From Stenotrophomonas sp. (GTDB lineage Bacteria; Pseudomonadota; Gammaproteobacteria; Xanthomonadales; Xanthomonadaceae): DNA of 56,597 nt. The stretch's first letter is position 1, and each line of letters opens with the position of its first letter. The position numbers were made by a program, and so were the translations under genes. The DNA lies in contig QFOV01000001.1 of the NCBI GenBank assembly GCA_003248565.1, positions 1-56,597 on the forward strand, in the 5' to 3' direction. Under the pieces are notes generated by a model. The model was not told where the DNA came from. It searched no databases and saw only the letters and a program-made list of their open reading frames with translations. Shown here piece by piece: positions 44,327 to 51,935 of this stretch.

Positions 44327-44464
44327 TCGGGAAGGCTATCAATGGCTTGGGCATGGATACAATAACAATAGAGGCCGTTGCGACACGGGTTCAGATCTAA
44401 GCGCCCGTTGGACAGCTACAGAACCCACCAGCCCCCAGCTAGCGTAATGATTGGAACATGCACT

Positions 44465-44836
44465 TCACATGAGCCCGATAACACCCCATGCCAACACCGC
44501 ATTGACGAGCATCATGAACACAGCGGCCGAGCCCATGTCCTTGGCCCGTCCGGCCAATTCGTGGCGTTCAGGCCCGTACCTCTCTATAACAGCCTCAACA
44601 GCGGAGTTGAGCAGTTCCGCCGCCAAGACCAGCAGCAACGAGCCCAGCAGCAGCACGAACTCGACCGGAGTTTCGGCTACCCAGAAGGCTGTGGGGGTAA
44701 GCAACAACAGAACAACCGCCTCGAGGCGGAATGAGGACTCGTGCAGCCAAGCCGCGCGAATCCCCAGCATGGACCATCGAAATGCCTTCAGCACGCCGAG
44801 CGGGCCGCGAGGTCGGTGTCCATAGGTGTCAGCCAT
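44465..44836 (-). CDS. dgkA: Diacylglycerol kinase
   Basis: 123 residues from the ATG at 44836, with AAGGA upstream. Three membrane helices and the family signatures ELLNSAVEAVIERYG and RAKDMGSAAVFMM. DgkA phosphorylates diacylglycerol to phosphatidic acid. It lies 60 bp after eptA on the same strand. EptA releases diacylglycerol when it takes phosphoethanolamine from phosphatidylethanolamine, so the pair makes biochemical sense; the same pairing is known beside mcr-3. Confidence 0.93.
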   Translation of the reverse strand: MADTYGHRPRGPLGVLKAFRWSMLGIRAAWLHESSFRLEAVVLLLLTPTAFWVAETPVEFVLLLGSLLLVLAAELLNSAVEAVIERYGPERHELAGRAKDMGSAAVFMMLVNAVLAWGVIGLM

Positions 44837-44896
44837 GTCTATTCCTTGTTCTTCCGTCATGTGTGAAGGTTGCAGCCAGTGGGGATCTCTTCCCAC

Positions 44897-46552
44897 TCAT
44901 CTCTCGGCGCGGTCAAGCGACTTCTCGCATCGGCCAAACAGATTCAATGCTTCGTCCCTGGATCTGGTCTGCACTTGCATGAGCCCGAGCACCGAATGAA
45001 ACAGGTTGTCATGACTTAGGGGTTTAGTTGCCTGCTCCCGAAGACATGCAGCATCGATTCCACGGCTCTTCTGGAGGCCATCCGACAGCCACACAACCAT
45101 TGGCACCTTGACCTGTGTGGATGGGGCGATCGCATAGGGAAGTCCGTGGAGGTAGAGGTTTGCTTCCCCTAGCGACTCGCCGTGATCCGACAGGTAGATC
45201 ATGGCGGTGTCGTGCGACGAATCCGCCGCTAGCATGTCAACGGTTTTTGCAAGAAAGTCGTCAGTTGCGACAATTGCGTTGTCGTAGGCGTTGACGATCT
45301 CCTCTCTAACGCACTTTCCAAGATCAGCGCTGCGACAGTCCGGCACGAACGTCCTAAATTCCTCACCGTAACGTTTGAAGTAGGCCGGACCGTGGTTTCC
45401 AAGCTGATGCAGAACCACCACGACGTCCCCAGGATTGTCGTCAATGGCATCGTGTAGTCCGCTGAGCATCACTTCGTCTCGGCAGGCCTGGTCCGTACAC
45501 AGCGGATGCGTGGGGGGGACCCTGTAGGATTCAAACGCAAGGTCTGCGCAGACGCCTTTGCATCCAGACTGGTTATCGCGCCATAGCGTCTTGACGCCCG
45601 CACGCTCCAGCACATGCAGTAGCGACTCAGAGCGCCTGATCCTATCCCGGTCATAATTTCGCCTTCCATACACGGAGAACATGCAGGGCACGGAGACCTC
45701 TGTGTTAGATCCACAGGCGGTCACGTCTTCGTAGTTGACCACATTGCGCCTAGCCAGCTGCGGCGTTGTCTGCCGTGCGTAGCCGTTCAGCCCCCAGTTC
45801 TGCGCGCGGACAGTCTCACCTACCACGATCACTAAAAGATGGGGCTTCGAACCTACCGGATGCATCTCGATCTGTGCATCCTCGGCCACCTTGGCCAGGG
45901 GGCCGGGCTGAGCGCGGCGATCCTGTTGGAGCACGCGGATGCTGGACACGATGTAGTTCTCGGGTGTGATCAGGTAACGCGCGGATTTGTTGTTGCGCAT
46001 GAGCGAGGACAGATCATCGAACTGTGAGAGGACCGCACCGCCGCTGATGCCAACGGTTACGATCAGCAGCAGCAGACGCGCGGCCAATAATCGCTTCAGA
46101 CTGCGGGCAGGACGAATGCGAACCCATAGCAACGCAAGCAACGGAGGCGCACTCTTCAGGAGCATCGCGCCCGCAAAGCCTAGCGTCATCAGCTCACTGG
46201 CTTCCGCCGTGTCTGTCCTGAACACGTTGCGCAGCATGCTGGCGTCAAAAACGATGCCGTAGTTGTCTGCGTAGTAGGCCGTCGCGGCGGACGCAGGCAC
46301 CAATACGAAAAGGATAGGCTTCAGTGACCAGCGCCAGCCGATAACGGCGAACAGCACCACATGAATGCCGGTGATGAAGATCAGTGCCGCGCCCAGAACC
46401 AGTGCCTGCGCAACTCCCTCTTGGTTTGCCGCACCGATGACGAATCGAGCGAATGCGTTGTTGAACACCGCCGTGAAGTAGAGCGACGAAATGAGAATCA
46501 GCGCTATCTGACCGACTTCCGGACGATTGCGCCAACGCGGTAAGCCGGTCAT
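44897..46552 (-). CDS. eptA: EptA/MCR-like lipid A phosphoethanolamine transferase
   Basis: About 551 residues from the ATG at 46552; the frame extends upstream but without a membrane-protein start. Five N-terminal membrane helices lead to a periplasmic sulfatase-like domain. Catalytic parts are VVGETVRAQNWGLNGY (Glu ligand), NTEVSVPCMFSVYG (Thr nucleophile), HQLGNHGPAY, and LSDHGESLGE (Asp-His ligands). Several Cys pairs for disulfides are present. The enzyme adds phosphoethanolamine to lipid A, which lowers binding of polymyxins. It is followed by dgkA. Whether it is expressed or confers colistin resistance cannot be read from sequence. Confidence 0.92.
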   Translation of the reverse strand: MTGLPRWRNRPEVGQIALILISSLYFTAVFNNAFARFVIGAANQEGVAQALVLGAALIFITGIHVVLFAVIGWRWSLKPILFVLVPASAATAYYADNYGIVFDASMLRNVFRTDTAEASELMTLGFAGAMLLKSAPPLLALLWVRIRPARSLKRLLAARLLLLIVTVGISGGAVLSQFDDLSSLMRNNKSARYLITPENYIVSSIRVLQQDRRAQPGPLAKVAEDAQIEMHPVGSKPHLLVIVVGETVRAQNWGLNGYARQTTPQLARRNVVNYEDVTACGSNTEVSVPCMFSVYGRRNYDRDRIRRSESLLHVLERAGVKTLWRDNQSGCKGVCADLAFESYRVPPTHPLCTDQACRDEVMLSGLHDAIDDNPGDVVVVLHQLGNHGPAYFKRYGEEFRTFVPDCRSADLGKCVREEIVNAYDNAIVATDDFLAKTVDMLAADSSHDTAMIYLSDHGESLGEANLYLHGLPYAIAPSTQVKVPMVVWLSDGLQKSRGIDAACLREQATKPLSHDNLFHSVLGLMQVQTRSRDEALNLFGRCEKSLDRAER

Positions 46553-46827
46553 GCCAAGACTCGCCGTGGTGGGACTGAATAAATCAGAAAAACAGATAGT
46601 GCGGCCCGGAGCGCGTAATGCGTCCAAAGCAGGAAGATGGCCATGGATATACCCAGGAGGAAAGCGTGCGATGGGGGCGACAAGCACACGCGGTTCCGCA
46701 TCCACAATTCCCCATCACAACGACGTGAATCGCTGCGCTGTGTCATTCGCACAGCTTGGGGAACTACCGAGGGTGCAGCGGTGATGCCGCCGTTCAGTCG
46801 CTCAGCAGGCGAGCGACACGGGTTCTG

Positions 46828-47148
46828 TCAGCCCCTGGGAGGCCGGATCAAGCCGTCGCGCCTGTCCGATGGGAGGTTGCCTGCGGAGACCAAGGCAAGG
46901 GATTCAGATGCAGCCGCAACATCTTCCATAGTCAACGCAACGGGCACTTGGCACACGCCACCGTGATGACAGTGTCCGTGCGTGGAAACGCTATCTTTTC
47001 TTGGGTCAGATAGCTTCGACGATTCCTGCAATGCATGCACCTCCCCTTGATCACCACACACCATGGTTTCGATCGATGGCACGGCAAGAAACACCGCCAT
47101 AAGTAGTGCGAGCAGAAGACGGATGGCTGGGGAGGTGCCTCGATGCAT
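46828..47148 (-). CDS. CzcI-like small His-rich protein, copy 3
   Basis: About 106 residues from the ATG at 47148, where a signal-like stretch begins (AIRLLLALLMAVFLAVPSIETMVC); the frame can be read from 47193 but with no ribosome site. The ligand cluster HGHCHHGGVC is very like CSHGHCHH in copy 2, and the tail is LIRPPRG. Unlike the other copies it has no czcC behind it; eptA starts 276 bp downstream. It may be a leftover of a lost czc operon or serve the neighbouring genes. Confidence 0.6.
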   Translation of the reverse strand: MHRGTSPAIRLLLALLMAVFLAVPSIETMVCGDQGEVHALQESSKLSDPRKDSVSTHGHCHHGGVCQVPVALTMEDVAAASESLALVSAGNLPSDRRDGLIRPPRG

Positions 47149-47372
47149 TGAGCGAAATGACCAGATGCTGGCGGAAAATGAACGCTGCTCCATAGGGCGT
47201 CCGTGGCTGCATTGTCTACGATAAGAATGGAAAAAACACCTGAATTCAAGGCGAATTTAGATGATACAACCGCCCTCATCGCCGCATTCCGACATTCCTC
47301 AGACGTTTGCTTTTCCGCGATGCCTTTGGCTGCGGGGTGATGCAGGATCAACTACAACGTTTTTCCGACAAT

Positions 47373-47597
47373 CTAGAATCGGCACGCGGAATTGGTCACG
47401 CAGCTCGATACCGCTGCGCGCAGCGCGGTGGGTGATAGTGCCATCAGCGACTTCCCGTTGATGTAGAACGTTGCTGTACCCCAGATGGCAGCCACCTTGG
47501 CGTCTGCATAGTCCTGGGCGATGAGCATCTCGACAGGCTTGTCCTGTAGGAACTTCAGTGCCATTCCAACGTCCAGCTCGGCACAGCACGCAACCAA
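47373..47597 (-). pseudogene. Remnant of a DsbA/thioredoxin-like protein
   Basis: A 74-residue frame whose middle, AKVAAIWGTATFYINGKSLM, matches the cis-Pro/strand region of DsbA-like proteins, followed by the last helix. Ala replaces the usual cis-Pro (GTAT for GTPT). The N-terminal part with the CxxC site is missing. It is therefore probably a 3' fragment. It lies between copy 3 of the CzcI-like gene and the divergent arsR-like gene. Confidence 0.5.
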
Positions 47598-47640
47598 CGA
47601 GATCAGATCAGACGATCTGACGATGTCAGAGGAAGTGCGT

Positions 47641-47669
47641 TTGACACCAATTTTGCGCGTGGATACCCT
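47641..47669 (+). promoter_or_regulatory. Probable sigma-70 promoter of the second arsR-like gene
   Basis: TTGACA at 47641-47646, a 17-bp spacer, then TACCCT at 47664-47669. The -35 is perfect and the -10 weak, as is usual for regulated promoters. An A+T-rich imperfect dyad follows at about 47673-47699, just before the ATG, where an ArsR dimer could block initiation. Confidence 0.5.
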
Positions 47670-47698
47670 TACATTTAATCATTACATGAATAGTTGAA

Positions 47699-48064
47699 AT
47701 GAATGAGGCGGAAGCGCTGCGAGGATTTGGCGCAATTGCACATCAAGACCGTCTGCGCATCATACGAATGCTCGTGGTGGCCGGGCCGGCTGGAATGTCC
47801 GCCGGATCTATTTCGCACGAGTTGGGAAATGCAAGCCCGTCTAGGGTGTCCTTTCATCTCAAAGAACTGGAGCATGGCGGCCTTGTTGCGGGCCGCCGTG
47901 CGGGCAGGTCAATCATCTACAGTGCTAGCTTCGCAGCCCTGTCCGACCTAGTTGCGTTCCTGATGCGTGACTGCTGCAACGGCCACTGCATCCACTGCGA
48001 TAGAGCGATCAAACTCTTTGCCCAGTGCACTGGCCGGCCTGCTCGATCAGTCGTTGATCCGTGA
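47699..48064 (+). CDS. ArsR-family regulator with Cys-rich C-terminus
   Basis: 121 residues. The winged helix is similar in layout to the other ArsR of the window (AIAHQDRLRIIRMLVVAG, SRVSFHLKELEHGGLV). The C-terminus has five Cys in two clusters (RDCCNGHCIHCDRA and FAQC) with His, a likely soft-metal or As(III)/Sb(III) site. It precedes a BASS-type arsenic carrier by 138 bp, and presumably controls it. It has its own promoter at 47641. Confidence 0.86.
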   Translation: MNEAEALRGFGAIAHQDRLRIIRMLVVAGPAGMSAGSISHELGNASPSRVSFHLKELEHGGLVAGRRAGRSIIYSASFAALSDLVAFLMRDCCNGHCIHCDRAIKLFAQCTGRPARSVVDP

Positions 48065-48202
48065 GAAAACGCAGTGAATACGCGGCCCGCAAGAGTAAAG
48101 CGTGCAAGAACCCACGCTTCTGCCCAAGCTGGGAAACGGATAAAGCGATGACGGCGAGATGCTCAGGTGTGGCCGAATGACTGAACGATCTGGGGTTTAT
48201 AA

Positions 48203-49168
48203 GTGAAGCTGCATCACCTGCGCGAGCAAATGGAAAGGCACCAGACGGCGATCTACTTCGCCGCCATGGCCATGGGTTTTCTTCTGGCTCTCAAGGTCCC
48301 TGGGACGGGACGGCTGGAGGTGCTCATCACGCCGGCCTTGGGGGCGATGCTCTTCGTGACGTTCCTGCAGGTGCCGCTGTCATCTATAGCAGCGTCCTTG
48401 AGGAATTTGCGATTCGTCGCTGCCTTGCTAGTCACCAATTTCATAGCAATCCCGTTGCTAGTTGCATTGATGGTACCGATGTTCCCGGAGCAGCCGCTGA
48501 TCGCCATCGCCATGCTCTTTGTACTTCTATGTCCGTGCATCGACTATGTGGTTACTTTCTCGCATCTTGGCAAGTCGGACGCTCCACTGTTGCTGGCAAC
48601 AACTCCAATCCTCTTGATTGTCCAGATGATTCTGCTGCCACTCTACCTTAAGATCTTTCTTGGTCAGGCTGCCGCAGATCTGGTTCGGCCAGGTCCATTC
48701 CTGCATGCCTTTGGCTTTCTTATCGTCATCCCAATATTGCTGGCTGCTACTCTGCAGGGATTGGGCCGAAGATCCGTCTGTATGGAAGAGGTCGAGCGAA
48801 TTGCTGGCGCCCTTCCGGTACCAGCCACAGCTGCAGTCCTGTTGATCGTCATAGCCGCGGTAACTCCTCAGCTGGAGGCTGCACTGCAAGCCGTGGCTGC
48901 GGCGCTTCCGGTCTATCTCATTTACGCAGCTATCGCCCCCCTAGTCGGCCTGGCCGTAGCAAGAAGTTTCAACATACCAGCCGCTGCCCAGAGGGCCATC
49001 GCGTTCTCGGCAGCTACCCGCAACTCGCTGGTGGTGTTGCCTCTGGCTCTAGTTGTGCCCGGAGCTTTGCCAATCATTCCCGCCGTGATTGTTACTCAGA
49101 CCTTGGTAGAGCTTGTCGCCACGTTGGTTTACATCCCTTTGATCCCGCGACTGGCGAAAGCGCCATGA
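48203..49168 (+). CDS. BASS-type arsenic resistance transporter
   Basis: 321 residues from a GTG with a weak GGGG upstream. About ten membrane segments of the bile-acid/arsenite carrier fold (Acr3 relative). In LLCPCIDYVVTFSHLGKSD two Cys sit where Acr3 has its essential Cys, and the end has SAATRNSLVVLPLALV, like the Acr3 block SAATRN. It is often annotated simply as an arsenic resistance protein. Together with the Cys-rich ArsR it forms a second, independent arsenic-type unit. The ion carried is not known. Confidence 0.82.
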   Translation: MKLHHLREQMERHQTAIYFAAMAMGFLLALKVPGTGRLEVLITPALGAMLFVTFLQVPLSSIAASLRNLRFVAALLVTNFIAIPLLVALMVPMFPEQPLIAIAMLFVLLCPCIDYVVTFSHLGKSDAPLLLATTPILLIVQMILLPLYLKIFLGQAAADLVRPGPFLHAFGFLIVIPILLAATLQGLGRRSVCMEEVERIAGALPVPATAAVLLIVIAAVTPQLEAALQAVAAALPVYLIYAAIAPLVGLAVARSFNIPAAAQRAIAFSAATRNSLVVLPLALVVPGALPIIPAVIVTQTLVELVATLVYIPLIPRLAKAP

Positions 49169-49345
49169 TGTAGGTCAACGCTTCAACAACCCAATCTTGC
49201 AGTTGCACCTAGGTAGAACAAGACTCCGCCAAGCGTACCTTCTGCGAAGTCCGCGCTCATCCTCTATCCGCGCGAGGGTCTCGGTTTGAGCGGAGATAAA
49301 GCGGATTGGCAGTAGATCATGGATGTTTATTGAGGGCTGCCGGAT

Positions 49346-49370
49346 GTCCGCTTCTGGCCGGCAGCGGAAG
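49346..49370. repeat. Palindromic repeat, copy 3
   Basis: GTCCGCTTCTGGCC followed by GGCAGCGGAAG, the same layout as copies 1 and 2. A false frame here reads CRPEADIRQ on the minus strand. Confidence 0.6.
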
Positions 49371-49811
49371 TCACCCGTGACTCCGGGCGACAGTTCCATG
49401 TAGCAGGAAATCTACAACTAAGGTGAGCGTCGACAAACGGCACTGCTGTCCAGGTAAGTCCGACCGCATCCAACCAATCAAGGGGTACAAATGGGGGTAT
49501 TTTGAATGTGATATCTATTTTTATTGTATTTAAAACATATGGTTGTATCGACTATTTGGGTCAGATAAGCGCACCAATAACCCACTGAATTGGAACTACT
49601 TTTTTTGGCAACGTGATGTCGCCAGAAAGCGGAGTTTTCGGGAAAATTACGGGAAAATTCATTTCAGAGTTCATGTTTCACGGAGCGCTGAATGCTAGTG
49701 GCACCAAGGCTTTTGGCAGTTCTGGTGACTAGAAGACCAACTGTTTTTCCTTGCAACTATCGGGCATCGAGGCATCGAGGCATCGGGGGATCTGCGCAGG
49801 CTATTTTCCTG

Positions 49812-49837
49812 CGACTGCTATCGGCCAGAAGCAGTCG
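49812..49837. repeat. Palindromic repeat, copy 4
   Basis: Read on the minus strand: CGACTGCTTCTGGCC, then GATAGCAGTCG. The arms CGACTGCT and AGCAGTCG match perfectly and the core CTTCTGGCCG is that of copy 3. It follows the large hairpin at 49841-49895. Confidence 0.55.
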
Positions 49838-49840
49838 TTC

Positions 49841-49895
49841 GTAGCAGGCACTTAGGTCGAGTGACAAAGCAGCTTCGACCTAAATGAGCTGCTAC
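49841..49895 (-). terminator. Nested hairpin behind the unknown gene at 49898
   Basis: Outer arms GTAGCAG and CTGCTAC enclose inner arms TTAGGTCGA and TCGACCTAA, all perfect, starting 3 bp from the stop of the minus-strand gene. With the palindrome next to it the 3' end has two stem-loops in series. No long T-run. A transcription end or RNA-stability element is likely. Confidence 0.5.
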
Positions 49896-49897
49896 GC

Positions 49898-50350
49898 CTA
49901 GCCCGCATCGGGGTCTGCGACAAGCTGCTGAAGCTGATCCTTGCTATGAATCCCAACTTTTTTGAAAAGAAAATGCATGTCCTCGATCGCCGAAGGGCTC
50001 AGAACAAAGTCAGGCTCATCTCTAGTTGATGGGTCGATAACACCAGTTTCTACTTGATTCCAAAGGCGTCGAGCAGCTCTTCTCGTACTGCAGTAACCGA
50101 AGTAGTTGCACGCCATCTCCCTAATATATGCTCTAAGCATTTCCTGGTAGTTGAACATTGCTGAGCATTCTTGAAAGTGGCGTGCAAGCCGTATTGCAGT
50201 GCCCTTGTGCCCCATCTCAATCGCAATCTTGAGCAGTTCTTCCGGCGTTGGTGTGTCTGGCGTATGTCGATACTCGAGTGTCAGCTTGGATATCTCATCC
50301 AGTCTGTGGTGGAGAACTGCCGATTTGAGAGGATGCATGTTATGAGACAT
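49898..50350 (-). CDS. Uncharacterised small helical protein
   Basis: 150 residues from the ATG at 50350 (GGAG close upstream); the frame extends to 50557 but with poor, Arg-rich sequence. The body is helical, with EELLKIAIEMGHKGTAIRLARH and REMACNYFGYCSTRRAARRLW, and a final motif LSPSAIEDMHFLFKKVGIHSKDQLQQLV. It is cytoplasmic and not assigned. Base use is less G+C-rich than in the genes to its right, so it may be acquired. The small gene upstream on the same strand looks immunity-like, which may hint at a toxin-related locus. Confidence 0.55.
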   Translation of the reverse strand: MSHNMHPLKSAVLHHRLDEISKLTLEYRHTPDTPTPEELLKIAIEMGHKGTAIRLARHFQECSAMFNYQEMLRAYIREMACNYFGYCSTRRAARRLWNQVETGVIDPSTRDEPDFVLSPSAIEDMHFLFKKVGIHSKDQLQQLVADPDAG

Positions 50351-50400
50351 AGCTCCGGAGTTGAGCAGCGCCGCGAAGCGACATTGGTTTGAATGAATGG

Positions 50401-50619
50401 TTAGGCCCTGGCGAGGCCTTTTGGGAGGCCGGATGCGCCACCTAGTTTGGAGATCTGCCAGCGAGTTTGGTCTTTCCACCCATAGTCGATATTGAGATTG
50501 AATTCGGAGTCGACACTCAAAAGTAGAACACAGAACATCTCTCCGTCTTCGGCCCATGCATCTCTCAACTCGAGGCCAAGTGATCTGACTTGAGTAAAGA
50601 GTCCGTTGAACTCAAGCAC
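50401..50619 (-). CDS. YezG/DUF600-like immunity protein fragment
   Basis: 72 residues from a GTG; the frame is open a further 16 codons upstream without a better start. The segment ELRDAWAEDGEMFC...LNIDYGW has the spacing of the C-terminal half of YezG/DUF600 immunity proteins, where a helix pair is followed by strands ending in a Phe/Leu-x-Ile-Asp-Tyr block. The N-terminal half seems lost. This is a weak, pattern-based call. It lies 51 bp upstream of the unknown gene at 49898. Confidence 0.35.
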   Translation of the reverse strand: MLEFNGLFTQVRSLGLELRDAWAEDGEMFCVLLLSVDSEFNLNIDYGWKDQTRWQISKLGGASGLPKGLARA

Positions 50620-50705
50620 ATCGAAATTTGAGATGCAGGAAGCGGTGACGACGTCAGTCGCGATTCCTCAGGGAAGCTGCGGGTTCTTAATCCAGGGGCC
50701 GGTGA

Positions 50706-51146
50706 TTACTTTCTGTGCTTTTCAAACCGGACGTCGCCTTCTGGCAGATCCGCCACGGGTTGCCAGCCGAGTGCTCTGTAGAAGCCGCTGGCCCGACTGG
50801 CTTCAGCTGTCTCCAGCCAGATCGTCTGGTGGTGCTGGAACAGGAGTTCCTCCGCCTTGTCCATCAGGCTACGGCCCAGGCCCAGCCCCTCGAACTCCGG
50901 CAGGACGAAGGCGGCAAACACGCATGCGTCCCCGACATCCACCATCGAGAAGCCAACCGGTACGCCATCTACCTCGGCGACCCAGGCGCATGGAGCCCCC
51001 AGGATCGCCTGTTGAATCGCCTCATGGGTAATTCCCATCTCGGCAAGTTGGTCAAGGGACAGATGATTCTCTTGAACGCTGGTACGGATGTGGAAAATGG
51101 CGTCGATGTCGGCCGGGGTGGTCAGCCTTATTGCTCTTCCCTTCAC
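50706..51146 (-). CDS. GNAT-family acetyltransferase
   Basis: 146 residues from a GTG at 51146, which has AAGGAG at 6-base spacing; the longer frame to 51335 has no such site. GNAT features are the start AIRLTTPADIDAIFHIR, the acetyl-CoA loop LPEFEGLGLGRSLMDKAE and the final FYRALGWQPV. It transfers an acetyl group from acetyl-CoA to an unknown amine. It shares a divergent region with the membrane-protein gene at 51374. Confidence 0.87.
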   Translation of the reverse strand: MKGRAIRLTTPADIDAIFHIRTSVQENHLSLDQLAEMGITHEAIQQAILGAPCAWVAEVDGVPVGFSMVDVGDACVFAAFVLPEFEGLGLGRSLMDKAEELLFQHHQTIWLETAEASRASGFYRALGWQPVADLPEGDVRFEKHRK

Positions 51147-51373
51147 GGAATGCTCCTTCAACTTCGGTGGACATGATGCAACGCTCTTCGCATGTCTGGC
51201 CAATGACTTGTCCAAGCTGCGTCGCGGACGCTGATCGGTCCAGCGCACACCGAATTGTGGCTGGTCGGCAGGCGGTCGCGTCATACCTTTGCCTGGCTTG
51301 GGGCGGCACGTGGCAAACTTGGCACTGGTGGTCACAAGCGCACTGTTGCGCGCCTACTTCGGGAGGAGTGGCG

Positions 51374-51853
51374 TTGAAAGACTTGTCCGTCGAGGAACAG
51401 ATCGCCAGGTTTCGGCCTGGGCTGGCGTTGGGAATCGTTGCTCGTTTCCACTACTGGTTGTTGGCCATCGCCGTACTGTGTGCGATTGCTGCGCTGTTGC
51501 TCTGGCATCCGCTACCGCTACTGTTTGCGGCCTTTTTCTGTATCGTCGCGCTGTCTGATCGCGGCGCGGGTCGCAACATTGCCGCTGCAGTCACTGCCTA
51601 CGATGTGGGCAGGCCGACGCCATGCGAAGTTGTCATTGAACTGCGCGAGTGGAGCGACGTGGTGACCTGCCACGCCAAGATCGTGCAGGGTGAAGCGGTG
51701 GTCTGGACCTTCGCGTTCGTTCCACAGGGCTGGCATCCGCTTGCCGGCCGGTATGTCGGCAGCGTCTGGAGCAAGGGAAGCAACGGTGCGCCTGTGCTTG
51801 CGACCATTGACGGTGGGGCGCTGATTCCACGGCGCGATCCGGTACGTCTGTGA
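51374..51853 (+). CDS. Small membrane protein of unknown function
   Basis: 159 residues from a TTG at 51374, chosen because GGAGGAG lies 6-8 bases upstream; a GTG at 51368 is in frame but overlaps that site. Two hydrophobic segments (about residues 20-58) are followed by a soluble beta-rich domain (PCEVVIELREWSDVVTCHAKI, VVWTFAFVPQGW). Cytoplasmic domain with two-helix anchor is the likely form. No family is recognised. It faces the lipocalin gene, with an 82-bp gap. Confidence 0.65.
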   Translation: MKDLSVEEQIARFRPGLALGIVARFHYWLLAIAVLCAIAALLLWHPLPLLFAAFFCIVALSDRGAGRNIAAAVTAYDVGRPTPCEVVIELREWSDVVTCHAKIVQGEAVVWTFAFVPQGWHPLAGRYVGSVWSKGSNGAPVLATIDGGALIPRRDPVRL

Positions 51854-51935
51854 GCGCTCTACGGACGACGAGCTGACGGCGACCTGCTGGAGCATAGCGT
51901 CGCCACCAGTAGATCACTGCCGAAACGACGCTGTT

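Larger units (their letters stand above)
49169..49897. other. 729-bp non-coding boundary region
   Basis: No convincing gene. The minus-strand frame at 49175-49399 includes a peptide made by the palindrome at 49346 and is rejected. From about 49490 to 49680 the sequence is A+T-rich. It contains GGGGTACAAATGGGGGTA (49482-49499 region), a doubled GGGAAAATT near 49638-49659, and three GGCATCG(A/G) units at 49763-49786. Two structured hairpins close the region. It looks like the right boundary of the metal island; no tRNA or integrase was recognised. Confidence 0.55.

Noticed and set aside
44897..46705. Longer 602-residue reading of the eptA gene
   Set aside because: The first 50 residues are polar and Pro-rich with no ribosome site; the family starts just before the first membrane helix, at 46552.
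49175..49399. 74-residue minus-strand frame
   Set aside because: Contains RPEADIRQ, a product of the dispersed palindrome; no start site or homology pattern.
49400..49600. tRNA as attachment site at the right border of the island
   Set aside because: No cloverleaf pairing and no GTTCRA-type loop found by eye.
49763..49786. Three GGCATCGA-type units as a possible CRISPR
   Set aside because: Units are 8 bp and directly joined, with no spacers; a simple tandem repeat.
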